Shown one piece after another: positions 1 to 8,155 of a stretch of DNA of 64,000 nucleotides; position 1 is the first letter of the stretch; every line of letters begins with the position of its first letter. A program made the translations under genes and the position numbers. This stretch comes from Paeniglutamicibacter sp. Y32M11 (GTDB lineage Bacteria; Actinomycetota; Actinomycetes; Actinomycetales; Micrococcaceae): positions 1,302,001-1,366,000 of the forward strand of contig NZ_CP079107.1 of NCBI RefSeq assembly GCF_019285735.1, given 5' to 3'. The notes beneath the pieces were generated by a model that searched no databases, was not told the DNA's origin, and saw only the letters and a list, made by a program, of their open reading frames with translations.

Positions 1-812
1 ACAGCGGCGAGTTCCTGGCCGAAGGCCCGCAGGCCGTGCGCGAGGCACTGCGCCAGCACCTCGAGAACGCCGAGAACAACCGCGACGCGGTAGTGAACAC
101 CATTTATGCCACCGACGATTGCCTCGATCGGTACCCCGAATTTGAAGAAATGGCTGCCAAGGCCAAGGGCGTACGCAGCCGCGTCGTCAGCCCCGAGGTC
201 CTGGCCGGCATGGCCGATACCGTGACCCCACAGGGCATCGTGGCAGTCTGCCGAATCCCCGAAATCAGCCTCCAGGACGTTGTTGCGGCCAAACCGCGCC
301 TCGTCGCGGTGCTGTGCCGCGTCCAGGATCCGGGAAATGCCGGAACCATTCTGCGTGCGGCCGATGCCGCAGGTGCCGACGCGTTTATCCTCACCGGCGG
401 CAGCGTGGATATCTATAACCCCAAGGCCGTCCGCTCCACCGTTGGGTCCCTCTTCCACTTGCCGATCGTCACCAACGTCTCCCTCGAGGAAACCGTGGAG
501 GCCTTCAAAAACGCCGGAAGCACCGTTTTGGCAGCCGACGGTTACGGAGCAACCAATCTCGATACGCTTCTTGACGCCACCGCCGCGCGACGCGCTGATC
601 TCGAGACTCCCGATGCACCGGATATGCCGGTTCTGGAGAACCCCACCGTCTGGCTCTTCGGTAATGAAGGTGCGGGACTCAACGAAGCGGAACTTGCCAG
701 GGCCGATCACCGCGTCGCCGTGCCGCTGTATGGTGTTGCCGAGTCGCTGAACGTTGGAACGGCCGCGGCCGTGTGCATGTACGCCTCGGCGCGGGCACAG
801 CGCACCAGCTAA
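1..812 (+). CDS. TrmH/SpoU-family RNA 2'-O-methyltransferase (5' end outside window)
   Basis: SPOUT-class enzyme that methylates a ribose 2'-OH in rRNA or tRNA using S-adenosylmethionine. The reading frame is already open at base 3 and the first residues, FLAEGPQAVREAL, are the usual N-terminal substrate-binding segment, so the true start lies left of the window. The SpoU motifs are present: NPGNAGTILRAADAAGAD-type motif 1 (written VQDPGNAGTILRAADAAG here), the central LFGNEGAGL and the C-terminal SLNVGTAAAVCMY. The last two form the knotted SAM site. It lies ahead of pheST as does M. tuberculosis tsnR, but here six other genes and a lipoprotein PBP intervene. The target nucleotide cannot be told from sequence. 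Confidence 0.93.
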   Translation, partial: SGEFLAEGPQAVREALRQHLENAENNRDAVVNTIYATDDCLDRYPEFEEMAAKAKGVRSRVVSPEVLAGMADTVTPQGIVAVCRIPEISLQDVVAAKPRLVAVLCRVQDPGNAGTILRAADAAGADAFILTGGSVDIYNPKAVRSTVGSLFHLPIVTNVSLEETVEAFKNAGSTVLAADGYGATNLDTLLDATAARRADLETPDAPDMPVLENPTVWLFGNEGAGLNEAELARADHRVAVPLYGVAESLNVGTAAAVCMYASARAQRTS

Positions 813-890
813 CCTCGCCCGGAGCCCTATCAGAGTGAGAACACGTCCTCGCTGCCTACCCCCGCGGAACAATAATTGCTCCAGCTCTTT

Positions 891-932
891 GTGCTGTTAG
901 GGACCTCGCACCCACGCGGTCCCTAACAGCAC
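891..932. terminator. 15-bp perfect inverted repeat after the methyltransferase gene
   Basis: Arms gtgctgttagggacc (891-905) and its exact complement (918-932) enclose a 12-base loop. The hairpin lies 78 bases after the methyltransferase stop and 55 before the CDF start. There is no run of T after either arm, so it is a weak candidate for an intrinsic terminator and may instead be an mRNA 3'-end stabiliser or a regulator site. Confidence 0.45.
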
Positions 933-987
933 GGCGAGAAGCGTGCTTGACTGGACGGACCATCCCCGAAGGAAAGTTGGTGCGGAC

Positions 988-1923
988 ATGTCGGCTACTG
1001 GTGGATCCAAGGCCGTGATTGCGGCACTTGCCGCAAACCTGACCATCGCGCTGTTCAAGTTCGTGGCGTGGGCCGTGACTAGCTCATCCTCGATGTTGGC
1101 GGAGGCCATCCACTCGGTGGCCGACTCCGGGAATCAACTCCTGCTGCTTTTGGGTGGGAAGAAGTCCCGACGGGAAGCCGACGAGGCGCATCCCTTTGGC
1201 TACGGGCGTGAACGCTACGTTTACTCCTTCATTGTCTCCATCGTGCTCTTCAGTCTCGGTGGACTCTTTGCACTCTATGAGGCCTGGCAGAAATTCCAGC
1301 ACCCCCATGGCATCGAGGGGCGCTGGTGGTGGGTTCCGCTCGCGGTGCTGATCGGCGCGATCGCTGCCGAGTCATTCTCTTTCCGCACCGCCATCAGGGA
1401 AGCAAATCCCCAGCGTGGCCAACAGTCTTGGGTATCGTTTATCCGCACGGCGAAGGCACCCGAGCTGCCGGTGGTTCTGCTCGAAGACTTCGGTGCGCTC
1501 ATCGGTCTGGTTCTGGCGTTGTGCGGCGTCAGCTTGACGTTGCTGACCGGCAACGGGATATACGACGCGGCCGGCACCGCCTGCATTGGCCTGCTGCTGG
1601 TGATGATCGCCATCGTGTTGGCCATTGAGACTAAATCTCTGCTGCTCGGTGAATCGGCGCGGGACCACGTCGTGCAGGCCATCACCGCTGCCATCACCGC
1701 CAACGGGGCCAAACTGATCCACCTCAAGACCCTGCATCTTGGGCCAGAAGAAATCTTGGTGGCGGCAAAGGTATCGGTCCCGCTCAACTCCACCGGCGCC
1801 CAGATCGCCGCCGCCATCGATGAAGCGGAAGAACGCATTCGTGCGGCGGTTAAGCTCAGCTGCGTGATCTACATCGAACCCGACATCATGGTGAACCAGA
1901 ATTCCGAAACGGAAGGAAAATAG
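988..1923 (+). CDS. cation diffusion facilitator (CDF) family transporter
   Basis: Predicted inner-membrane proton/divalent-cation antiporter (Zn, Fe, Mn or Co type) of 311 aa. The N-terminal part has the CDF signature with the metal-binding His/Asp pair in AEAIHSVADSGNQ. Several hydrophobic segments follow (around YSFIVSIVLFSLGGLFALY, VPLAVLIGAIAAE, DFGALIGLVLALCGVSLTLL and CIGLLLVMIAIVLAIE), then a cytoplasmic C-terminal dimerisation domain. An in-frame GTG at 943 would add 15 residues, but the ATG at 988 follows a ggaaag motif and opens directly into the conserved region. The mutT start is 5 bases after the stop, so the two are probably co-transcribed. Metal specificity cannot be assigned. 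Confidence 0.9.
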   Translation: MSATGGSKAVIAALAANLTIALFKFVAWAVTSSSSMLAEAIHSVADSGNQLLLLLGGKKSRREADEAHPFGYGRERYVYSFIVSIVLFSLGGLFALYEAWQKFQHPHGIEGRWWWVPLAVLIGAIAAESFSFRTAIREANPQRGQQSWVSFIRTAKAPELPVVLLEDFGALIGLVLALCGVSLTLLTGNGIYDAAGTACIGLLLVMIAIVLAIETKSLLLGESARDHVVQAITAAITANGAKLIHLKTLHLGPEEILVAAKVSVPLNSTGAQIAAAIDEAEERIRAAVKLSCVIYIEPDIMVNQNSETEGK

Positions 1924-1928
1924 TAGAC

Positions 1929-2363
1929 ATGCCCTACAAACAAATTGTTGCAGCTGCCATCGTTGATTCCTTGGTGGCACCCACCAAGCTGTTGGCAGCC
2001 CGTCGCACAGCTCCGCCGGCACTGGCCGGGATGTGGGAGTTTCCGGGAGGAAAGCTCGAAGTGGGGGAGGAGTGCACCGAGGGCGTGAAGCGAGAATTAC
2101 GCGAGGAACTGGGAATCGAGGTGGAACTTGGTTCGGAGATTTTTGGCCCCATCCCCGAGGGCTGGGTGCTCAATGAGAGTGCAGCGATGCGTGTCTGGTT
2201 TGCGCAGATCACCGGCGGCGTCCCCGATACCTTGGAGGATCACGACCAATTAGCCTGGGTCGAGCTGGAAAAACAAGCCCTTGAGGCACTCAGCTGGATT
2301 CCCGCCGATTTTCCCATCGTGCGTGCGGTGTTAGCCGACACCATGGCCGGGGCCACTCGTTGA
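1929..2363 (+). CDS. mutT: NUDIX hydrolase, MutT-like (8-oxo-dGTP diphosphatase type)
   Basis: A 144-aa protein whose Nudix box starts at GGKLEVGEE and ends REELGIE, giving the G-x5-E-x7-REUXEE-x-G-U pattern with all metal-binding glutamates. The segment GMWEFPGGKLE is typical of MutT enzymes that remove oxidised guanine nucleotides from the pool. It starts 5 bases after the CDF stop (aaggaaa supplies the ribosome site within the upstream gene) and its stop codon overlaps the next start, so CDF-mutT-pcp look like one transcript. Another NTP substrate is possible; the family call is firm, the substrate inferred. Confidence 0.9.
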   Translation: MPYKQIVAAAIVDSLVAPTKLLAARRTAPPALAGMWEFPGGKLEVGEECTEGVKRELREELGIEVELGSEIFGPIPEGWVLNESAAMRVWFAQITGGVPDTLEDHDQLAWVELEKQALEALSWIPADFPIVRAVLADTMAGATR

Positions 2364-2971
2364 TCCTGCTCACCGGCTTTGAGCCATTTGCGAGCAGCGA
2401 CTTCAATCCATCAATTGTCATCGCGCGGCACGCGGAGAAGATTCTGAGAGAACAGGGTCACGAAGCCGTGGCCGCGGAATTGCCCTGTGTTTTTGCGCAA
2501 GCTCCGCGCCTGCTTCACGAGCTGATCACGTTGCATCGCCCGCAGGTGGTGCTCAGCCTGGGCTTGGCTCAGGGTCGGGAAAAGCTGGGCATGGAGAAAG
2601 TTGCCATTAACCTGATCGATGCCCGCATCGCCGACAATGCTGGCGCTCGGCCGATCGATGTCCCGGTGCTCGCCGACGGGCCAGCCGCCTACTTTTCTAC
2701 TCTTCCGCTGAAGGCGGCGCTCCAAGAATTGGGCTCCGAAAACGTGGAAATCTCTTATTCGGCCGGTACCTATGTCTGCAATCAGGTATTTTATTCACTC
2801 ATGCACCAGAGTCGGACCGATCCAGAGATCCGAGCCGGTTTCATCCACGTGCCCTGGGTAGCTGCCCATGACGCACAATTGCTGGTCCACGCCCGGGCGG
2901 TGGCGCAGATAGCCGTCCTTGCCTTAGCAGGCGCAAACGAACCACGACTCAGCGCCGGAAAAGAAGACTAA
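2360..2971 (+). CDS. pcp: pyroglutamyl-peptidase I (peptidase family C15)
   Basis: Cytoplasmic cysteine peptidase that removes N-terminal pyroglutamate from peptides. The catalytic triad is visible: Glu79 in LGMEKVAIN, Cys140 in AGTYVCNQVFY and His163 in GFIHVPW. The N-terminal LLTGFEPFASSDFNPS is the classical C15 opening. At 203 aa it matches the family length (about 205-220). The start is the TTG at 2360, whose bases overlap the mutT TGA stop (ttga), implying translational coupling. The 3' end overlaps by four bases the end of the convergent SIMPL gene, leaving no room for a terminator between them. Confidence 0.92.
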   Translation: MILLTGFEPFASSDFNPSIVIARHAEKILREQGHEAVAAELPCVFAQAPRLLHELITLHRPQVVLSLGLAQGREKLGMEKVAINLIDARIADNAGARPIDVPVLADGPAAYFSTLPLKAALQELGSENVEISYSAGTYVCNQVFYSLMHQSRTDPEIRAGFIHVPWVAAHDAQLLVHARAVAQIAVLALAGANEPRLSAGKED

Positions 2972-3621
2972 TCCTCCGCTGGCGCTTGCCCATGATCCAG
3001 AAGTTCCCACTGTATTTCTAAGTTCACCGCAAGTTCCTGGGATCCGGCAAGCACCGGCATGGACTTAGCGGCCATGGCTCGGAGCCCGGCACGTTGCAGG
3101 GGCACGGCCGAGTCGGGTCCGGTTTCGCGGATCTGCAGCGCCTGCCCCAGGTGCCGCCCGGCCAGCTGTGCCAGTTCTGCCGCCTTGGTATGAGCGTCGT
3201 TGAAGGCCAGCTCGCGGGCGGCCCGCAGTGCACTGATGGGATCCGAAACCTCCGAACGCAGTGAATGGATCCGCAGGTCATCGCCTCCGGTCTCTACGGC
3301 GGCTGCCAAGACCGCCGAAATGGCGTCGAGGGGAACGGACGTGGCTTCGAGAGTGGTTGATGCGTCGTAGCCCAACAGCACATTCATCTCATCGCGCCAG
3401 GCCGTCCGCGCAGAGAGCGTGACCCCGCTGGTGGACAAGTTGGTTTCAGGGGCGACACTCAGCACCGCGGTGATCAGCGATTGCGCACCAGCGGAAACCT
3501 GCTCGAAGGCCTCTGCCGCCTGCGCGTGGTGGTTCTCTACGGCAAGAGAAAGGCTCATCGTATCCGGGACGGCGCTGGCGCTGGCGCTGCCTTGCACGGT
3601 GATGCTGTTGTTGTGGTTCAC
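2968..3621 (-). CDS. SIMPL domain (DUF541) protein
   Basis: A 217-aa protein that is one SIMPL/DUF541 domain from end to end: it opens with ITVQGSASASAVPDTMSLSLAVE, has the central GYDASTTLEAT and the helix ALRAARELAFNDAHTKAAELAQLAG. SIMPL proteins are mostly secreted or envelope associated in other bacteria, but no signal peptide is visible here, so this copy is probably cytoplasmic. Molecular function is unknown for the family. It is translationally coupled to the upstream HExxH gene (start ATG overlaps that stop by 4 bases) and meets pcp tail to tail. Confidence 0.85.
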   Translation of the reverse strand: MNHNNSITVQGSASASAVPDTMSLSLAVENHHAQAAEAFEQVSAGAQSLITAVLSVAPETNLSTSGVTLSARTAWRDEMNVLLGYDASTTLEATSVPLDAISAVLAAAVETGGDDLRIHSLRSEVSDPISALRAARELAFNDAHTKAAELAQLAGRHLGQALQIRETGPDSAVPLQRAGLRAMAAKSMPVLAGSQELAVNLEIQWELLDHGQAPAED

Positions 3622-4103
3622 TGGGTGTCTCCTGAGCTCGTGGGGGTGACTGCCGGGTGCCTGCGCAACCGTGCGGCGATAACCGGGAGTAATTTACGCG
3701 TGGGCCGCTCCAGATACCCGCCGGCCTGCAGATTGGCTCCGCGTTCAAACACATTTCTTGATGCTGGATCGCCGGTGCGCAGAAGCGAATATCCTGCCGC
3801 CAGAAAGTACAAGGGGAGGAAGGGCAAGCCCAGACACCAGGCGTACTGGGTAGCGTGTGTTTCCTCGTGACTGAGCAATTCGCGACGCTGTTCCGCTCCG
3901 CTGAGGGACGGACGGAAAAAAATAACGTTCCCCACCGTGAAGGCCCCGGCCTTGGGCAAGGCCGGTCGGTAAAAACGGGCCAGGATGAGGCCCCGAGGAC
4001 CACGAGTGATTTCGCAGCCGGTGGCGCGGGCTAGGCCCAGTCCGCTGAGCGTGCTGAGATTTATCGCGTTACAGACCTGGCGTAGGCGTTCCCGGTTCTC
4101 CAT
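3618..4103 (-). CDS. small HExxH-motif protein (putative metallopeptidase-like, function unknown)
   Basis: A 161-aa protein with an HEETH motif (SHEETHATQYAW), the zinc-binding HExxH pattern of zincin peptidases, preceded by a beta-rich segment (GLILARFYRP...FTVGNVIFFRPSLS). A hydrophobic stretch LPFLPLYFLAAGYSLL lies directly after the motif, and a Glu in RNVFERGANLQAG could act as third ligand. This resembles the short DUF4157-like proteins that carry only the peptidase helix. Upstream, TACACT at 4112-4117 on the minus strand lies 8 bases before the ATG, suggesting a near-leaderless message. Peptidase activity is an inference; the family is not known to me by name. Confidence 0.7.
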   Translation of the reverse strand: MENRERLRQVCNAINLSTLSGLGLARATGCEITRGPRGLILARFYRPALPKAGAFTVGNVIFFRPSLSGAEQRRELLSHEETHATQYAWCLGLPFLPLYFLAAGYSLLRTGDPASRNVFERGANLQAGGYLERPTRKLLPVIAARLRRHPAVTPTSSGDTQ

Positions 4104-4241
4104 GATTTCTCAGTGTAGCCATTGACGAGGCCGGAGCCGAGGGCGGCCGAATTACTGACCGGGGCGCCCAACCACTAGAGTTGAAGGCAGAACCCGGGGG
4201 CGTCGAACGCCGATCTGCGCCCCAACTGTTGAGGAGTATTG

Positions 4242-4898
4242 ATGAAGAAGATCGTATCCATCATTGGTGTCATGGTGGCACTGGTGTTGAGCCTGACCGG
4301 TTGCATGAAGATGGATGTGGATCTGGTCGTTTCAAGCCCGGAAAAAGCAACCTACGACATGGTGATGGCCTTTGACAAGAAGGTTATTGGCGACATTGGT
4401 GTTGCCGAGGTCCTGACCAAGATGGGGACCACCGAAGAAGCGTTCCTGGCCAGTGTCCCGGAAGGCGTTACCGCCTCGCCCTACGAAAAGGGTGATTTCC
4501 GTGGTTACACGCTGTCCCTCAAGGACAAGTCGCTGACCGAGATCAGTGACACCTCCGGTACCTTGGGCCAGAAGGTCAGCGTGGAGTACCGCGATGGCCA
4601 GTACTTCTTCGCCGCTCAGGGTCTCGCCGCTGAAATGGCAACGGCTGTCACCGAATCCACCATGACCGTGACCTTCCCCGGCGAAGTGGTTTCTGCCACC
4701 GAGGGCGCTCACATCGAGGGCAACACTGTGACCTTCGACCTGCTCACCGCAAAGGGCGACCTCACGGCCGTGGCCCACGAAAAGGACAACACCGCGTTGT
4801 ACCTGTCCTTGGCATTCGGCGGACTGGCCCTGCTGGGCGCCGTCGTGGGCGTTGTCATGATGCGCAAGCCCGAAACAGCAGAAACTCTGCACGCCTAA
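4242..4898 (+). CDS. LppM-like (DUF3153) membrane-anchored lipoprotein
   Basis: A 218-aa protein with a lipoprotein signal peptide (hydrophobic VSIIGVMVALVLSLTGC, lipobox LTGC with Cys21 of the mature anchor) followed by MKMDVDLVVSSPEKATYDMVMAFDKK. That segment matches LppM of mycobacteria. The soluble domain runs to about residue 185, then comes a C-terminal membrane helix (LYLSLAFGGLALLGAVVGVVMM), so the protein is anchored at both ends outside the membrane. A TTG at 4239 is also in frame, but gaggag at 4231-4236 sits 5 bases before the ATG at 4242. The mechanism of LppM proteins is unclear. It is monocistronic: a strong terminator follows. Confidence 0.85.
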   Translation: MKKIVSIIGVMVALVLSLTGCMKMDVDLVVSSPEKATYDMVMAFDKKVIGDIGVAEVLTKMGTTEEAFLASVPEGVTASPYEKGDFRGYTLSLKDKSLTEISDTSGTLGQKVSVEYRDGQYFFAAQGLAAEMATAVTESTMTVTFPGEVVSATEGAHIEGNTVTFDLLTAKGDLTAVAHEKDNTALYLSLAFGGLALLGAVVGVVMMRKPETAETLHA

Positions 4899-4942
4899 AG
4901 ACAACGAGCACCAAACGCCCGGATTGATCGGGCGGTTTAACC

Positions 4943-4975
4943 AGTGAAGGACCGGCCAATGGCCGGTCCTTCACT
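4943..4975. terminator. bidirectional terminator between LppM-like and PBP genes
   Basis: Perfect 15-bp stem (agtgaaggaccggcc and its complement) with a 3-base loop, between two convergent genes. Confidence 0.85.
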
Positions 4976-5003
4976 CATTAAGCGGAGGTGTTGCGCGGCG
5001 GTG

Positions 5004-6911
5004 CTACTGACTCTTGGTGAGGAAATCGGCCACGATTGGGCCGGCCGTCTGCGCGCCACCACTGCCGTCGCCAACGAATACCGCAACGGCCAGATCACCT
5101 TGGGAAGCGATGACCCAGGCATGTGCGTTGCGTTCCTCGTCGTACTCGGCCGTTCCGCTCTTGCCGATGATGGTGCCACCGGGGACCTTGGCGAGCTCCT
5201 TGAGCGTGCCATGATCTACGACCTCGGACATCATGCCCGATAGTGCTTTGGCCTCATCCTTGGTCAGTGGGTTCTTGGGCTTCGGCGCTTTAGCCGGCGC
5301 CGGATCCACCACCAGATGCGGGTAGACGGTCGCGCCGTTTTTCACCGACGCTGCCACCGTGGCCATACCTAGCGCGGAGGCTTCAACAACACCCTGGCCG
5401 ATGCCATTGGCTGCCAGTTCGGTGCCGGTGGAGGTATCTGGCACCGAGCCGAGGAATGCTGCTGCACCGGTGGAGGGGCTCAGGTTCAGACCCAGCGAGG
5501 CGGCAGCGTCCGAGAGGGCGGCGGCCTTCACCTTGGTGGCGCCGGTCAGGAACACGGTATTACACGATTGTGCCAGGGCCTCGGAGAGTGGGATGCTGCC
5601 CAGCGCGCTGGAGGGGTAACCGTCGTAGTTCTTGAACGCCTTGCCATCCACCGACAGGGTCGCCGGGCAGTCGACAGTCGTGGTGGGGGTGTCGCCCGAG
5701 CGCAACATGGCCAGTGCCGTGATGACCTTAAACGTTGATCCCGGGGCGTACTTGCCCAGTAGTGCCGTGTTCGCCGCGTTGGTCTCCGGTCCCGCCGCGG
5801 CGGCCAAGATGGCACCGTCCGAGGGTCGCACCGCCACCAGCGCGCTGTCGCTGGCCGAGTCAGCCAGCAGTGACTCGGCCAGGGTCTGCATGTCCAGATC
5901 CAGGGTGGTCTTCAGGCTTTTGCCATCAACGGCCTCGGCGGTGAGCAGCGAGGAGACTTCGTTTTTGTCCTTGTCGAAGATCGAGATGGAGTAGCCCTTG
6001 GTACCGGCCAAGGTGTCCTGGTACTCCTTTTGCAGGCCCGAGAGGCCCACCTGTTGTCCGGCGCTGATGCTTCCCTTGGACTCGGCGACGATTTCAGCGC
6101 TGGCCTCGCCCACGGTGCCCAGAATGGCCCGGGCGAAGTTGCGGCTCTTGGCCAGCGGCACGGTGCCCGGCTGGGCCAGCACCCCGTCGATCGCGTCGAG
6201 TTGAGCGTCGGTGACGGTTCGGTCCTTGTCATCACGCAGCACGATGGCCTGGACGAAAGCCTTGGGGCCGGCGGCGGCGACGGACTTGGCATAGGCCGGC
6301 GCATCAATCTCCACCAAGGCGGCCAGCTTTTTGGCCGAGGTCTCCCACTTGGACGGGTCCAGGGCGTTTTTATCGATGCCGATGCGCAGCACCGGCCGCT
6401 CGGTGACCAGTCCCTGGTTGTTGTTGCCGAGAATATCGCCGCGCGCAGCGGCGGTGTTGCGCTTGGCCACGTATTGACCCGCGGCTAGGCCAGGGACTGC
6501 CAGCTCGGGGGAGTAACGCAGCTCCCACGAATCGGACTCATCATTAAGTTCGAGGGTGCCTTGGGTTGTATAGCTCCAGTCGGTGTCGCTGGCATCAATG
6601 TCCCACACCGTTTTCAGCGTGGCGGTGGCCGTGTTGGGGTCCTTTGATCCCTCGTCCTCGGTCACCGATTCCAGGGTGACGGTGCGTGGGATCGACTCCA
6701 GGGGTGCCAGCGCCTCGCCGAGTTCGGTAGATACGGTGGTGGCATCGGCCCCGGCCAAGCTCAGGCCAGCGAAGTCCAGGGACTGCAGGGAGGTGGCCAG
6801 TTGATTTGCCGTGGCATCGGGCGTGGGGGCGGCATTTGTGCAGGCTGCCAGCGAGCCCAGCATCAGAAAGGCGGCCGTGGGCAGGGCAATTCTTCGAAGA
6901 ACGCGTGACAT
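5004..6911 (-). CDS. penicillin-binding transpeptidase lipoprotein with MecA-type N-terminal domain
   Basis: D,D-transpeptidase that cross-links peptidoglycan outside the membrane; 635 aa. It has a lipoprotein signal with lipobox LAAC (Cys24) in place of the usual membrane helix. Residues about 30-145 form an NTF2-like MecA_N domain, then comes a PBP dimerisation region, and the transpeptidase domain occupies about 335-635. The active-site motifs are present: Ser392-x-x-Lys395 in GSTFK, S-x-N in QSCNT (449-451) and KSGTAE near residue 590. This architecture resembles class B PBPs such as actinobacterial PbpA-like proteins and PBP2a. Membership does not imply beta-lactam resistance. It is transcribed alone, divergent from pheS. 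Confidence 0.92.
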   Translation of the reverse strand: MSRVLRRIALPTAAFLMLGSLAACTNAAPTPDATANQLATSLQSLDFAGLSLAGADATTVSTELGEALAPLESIPRTVTLESVTEDEGSKDPNTATATLKTVWDIDASDTDWSYTTQGTLELNDESDSWELRYSPELAVPGLAAGQYVAKRNTAAARGDILGNNNQGLVTERPVLRIGIDKNALDPSKWETSAKKLAALVEIDAPAYAKSVAAAGPKAFVQAIVLRDDKDRTVTDAQLDAIDGVLAQPGTVPLAKSRNFARAILGTVGEASAEIVAESKGSISAGQQVGLSGLQKEYQDTLAGTKGYSISIFDKDKNEVSSLLTAEAVDGKSLKTTLDLDMQTLAESLLADSASDSALVAVRPSDGAILAAAAGPETNAANTALLGKYAPGSTFKVITALAMLRSGDTPTTTVDCPATLSVDGKAFKNYDGYPSSALGSIPLSEALAQSCNTVFLTGATKVKAAALSDAAASLGLNLSPSTGAAAFLGSVPDTSTGTELAANGIGQGVVEASALGMATVAASVKNGATVYPHLVVDPAPAKAPKPKNPLTKDEAKALSGMMSEVVDHGTLKELAKVPGGTIIGKSGTAEYDEERNAHAWVIASQGDLAVAVFVGDGSGGAQTAGPIVADFLTKSQ

Positions 6912-7063
6912 AAGGCTAACTATTGCGTAAAACCCCGGTGGGTGTCCATAACGCCACAGCTAAGACGACCGGGGCGGTGATTGAAGCTGCGCCGGGGCCA
7001 GCACATAGAATGAGAAGTAGAAGCCAACAAGACAATCAACAGTGAAAAGGGCCGTAGAACCCC

Positions 7064-8152
<1,089 letters not shown>

Positions 8153-8155
8153 GAC

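Noticed and set aside
6912-7063. T-box or peptide attenuator ahead of pheS, and likewise ahead of tyrS
   Set aside because: The leaders are short, with no T-box sequence, Phe/Tyr codon run or competing hairpins; tyrS looks leaderless.
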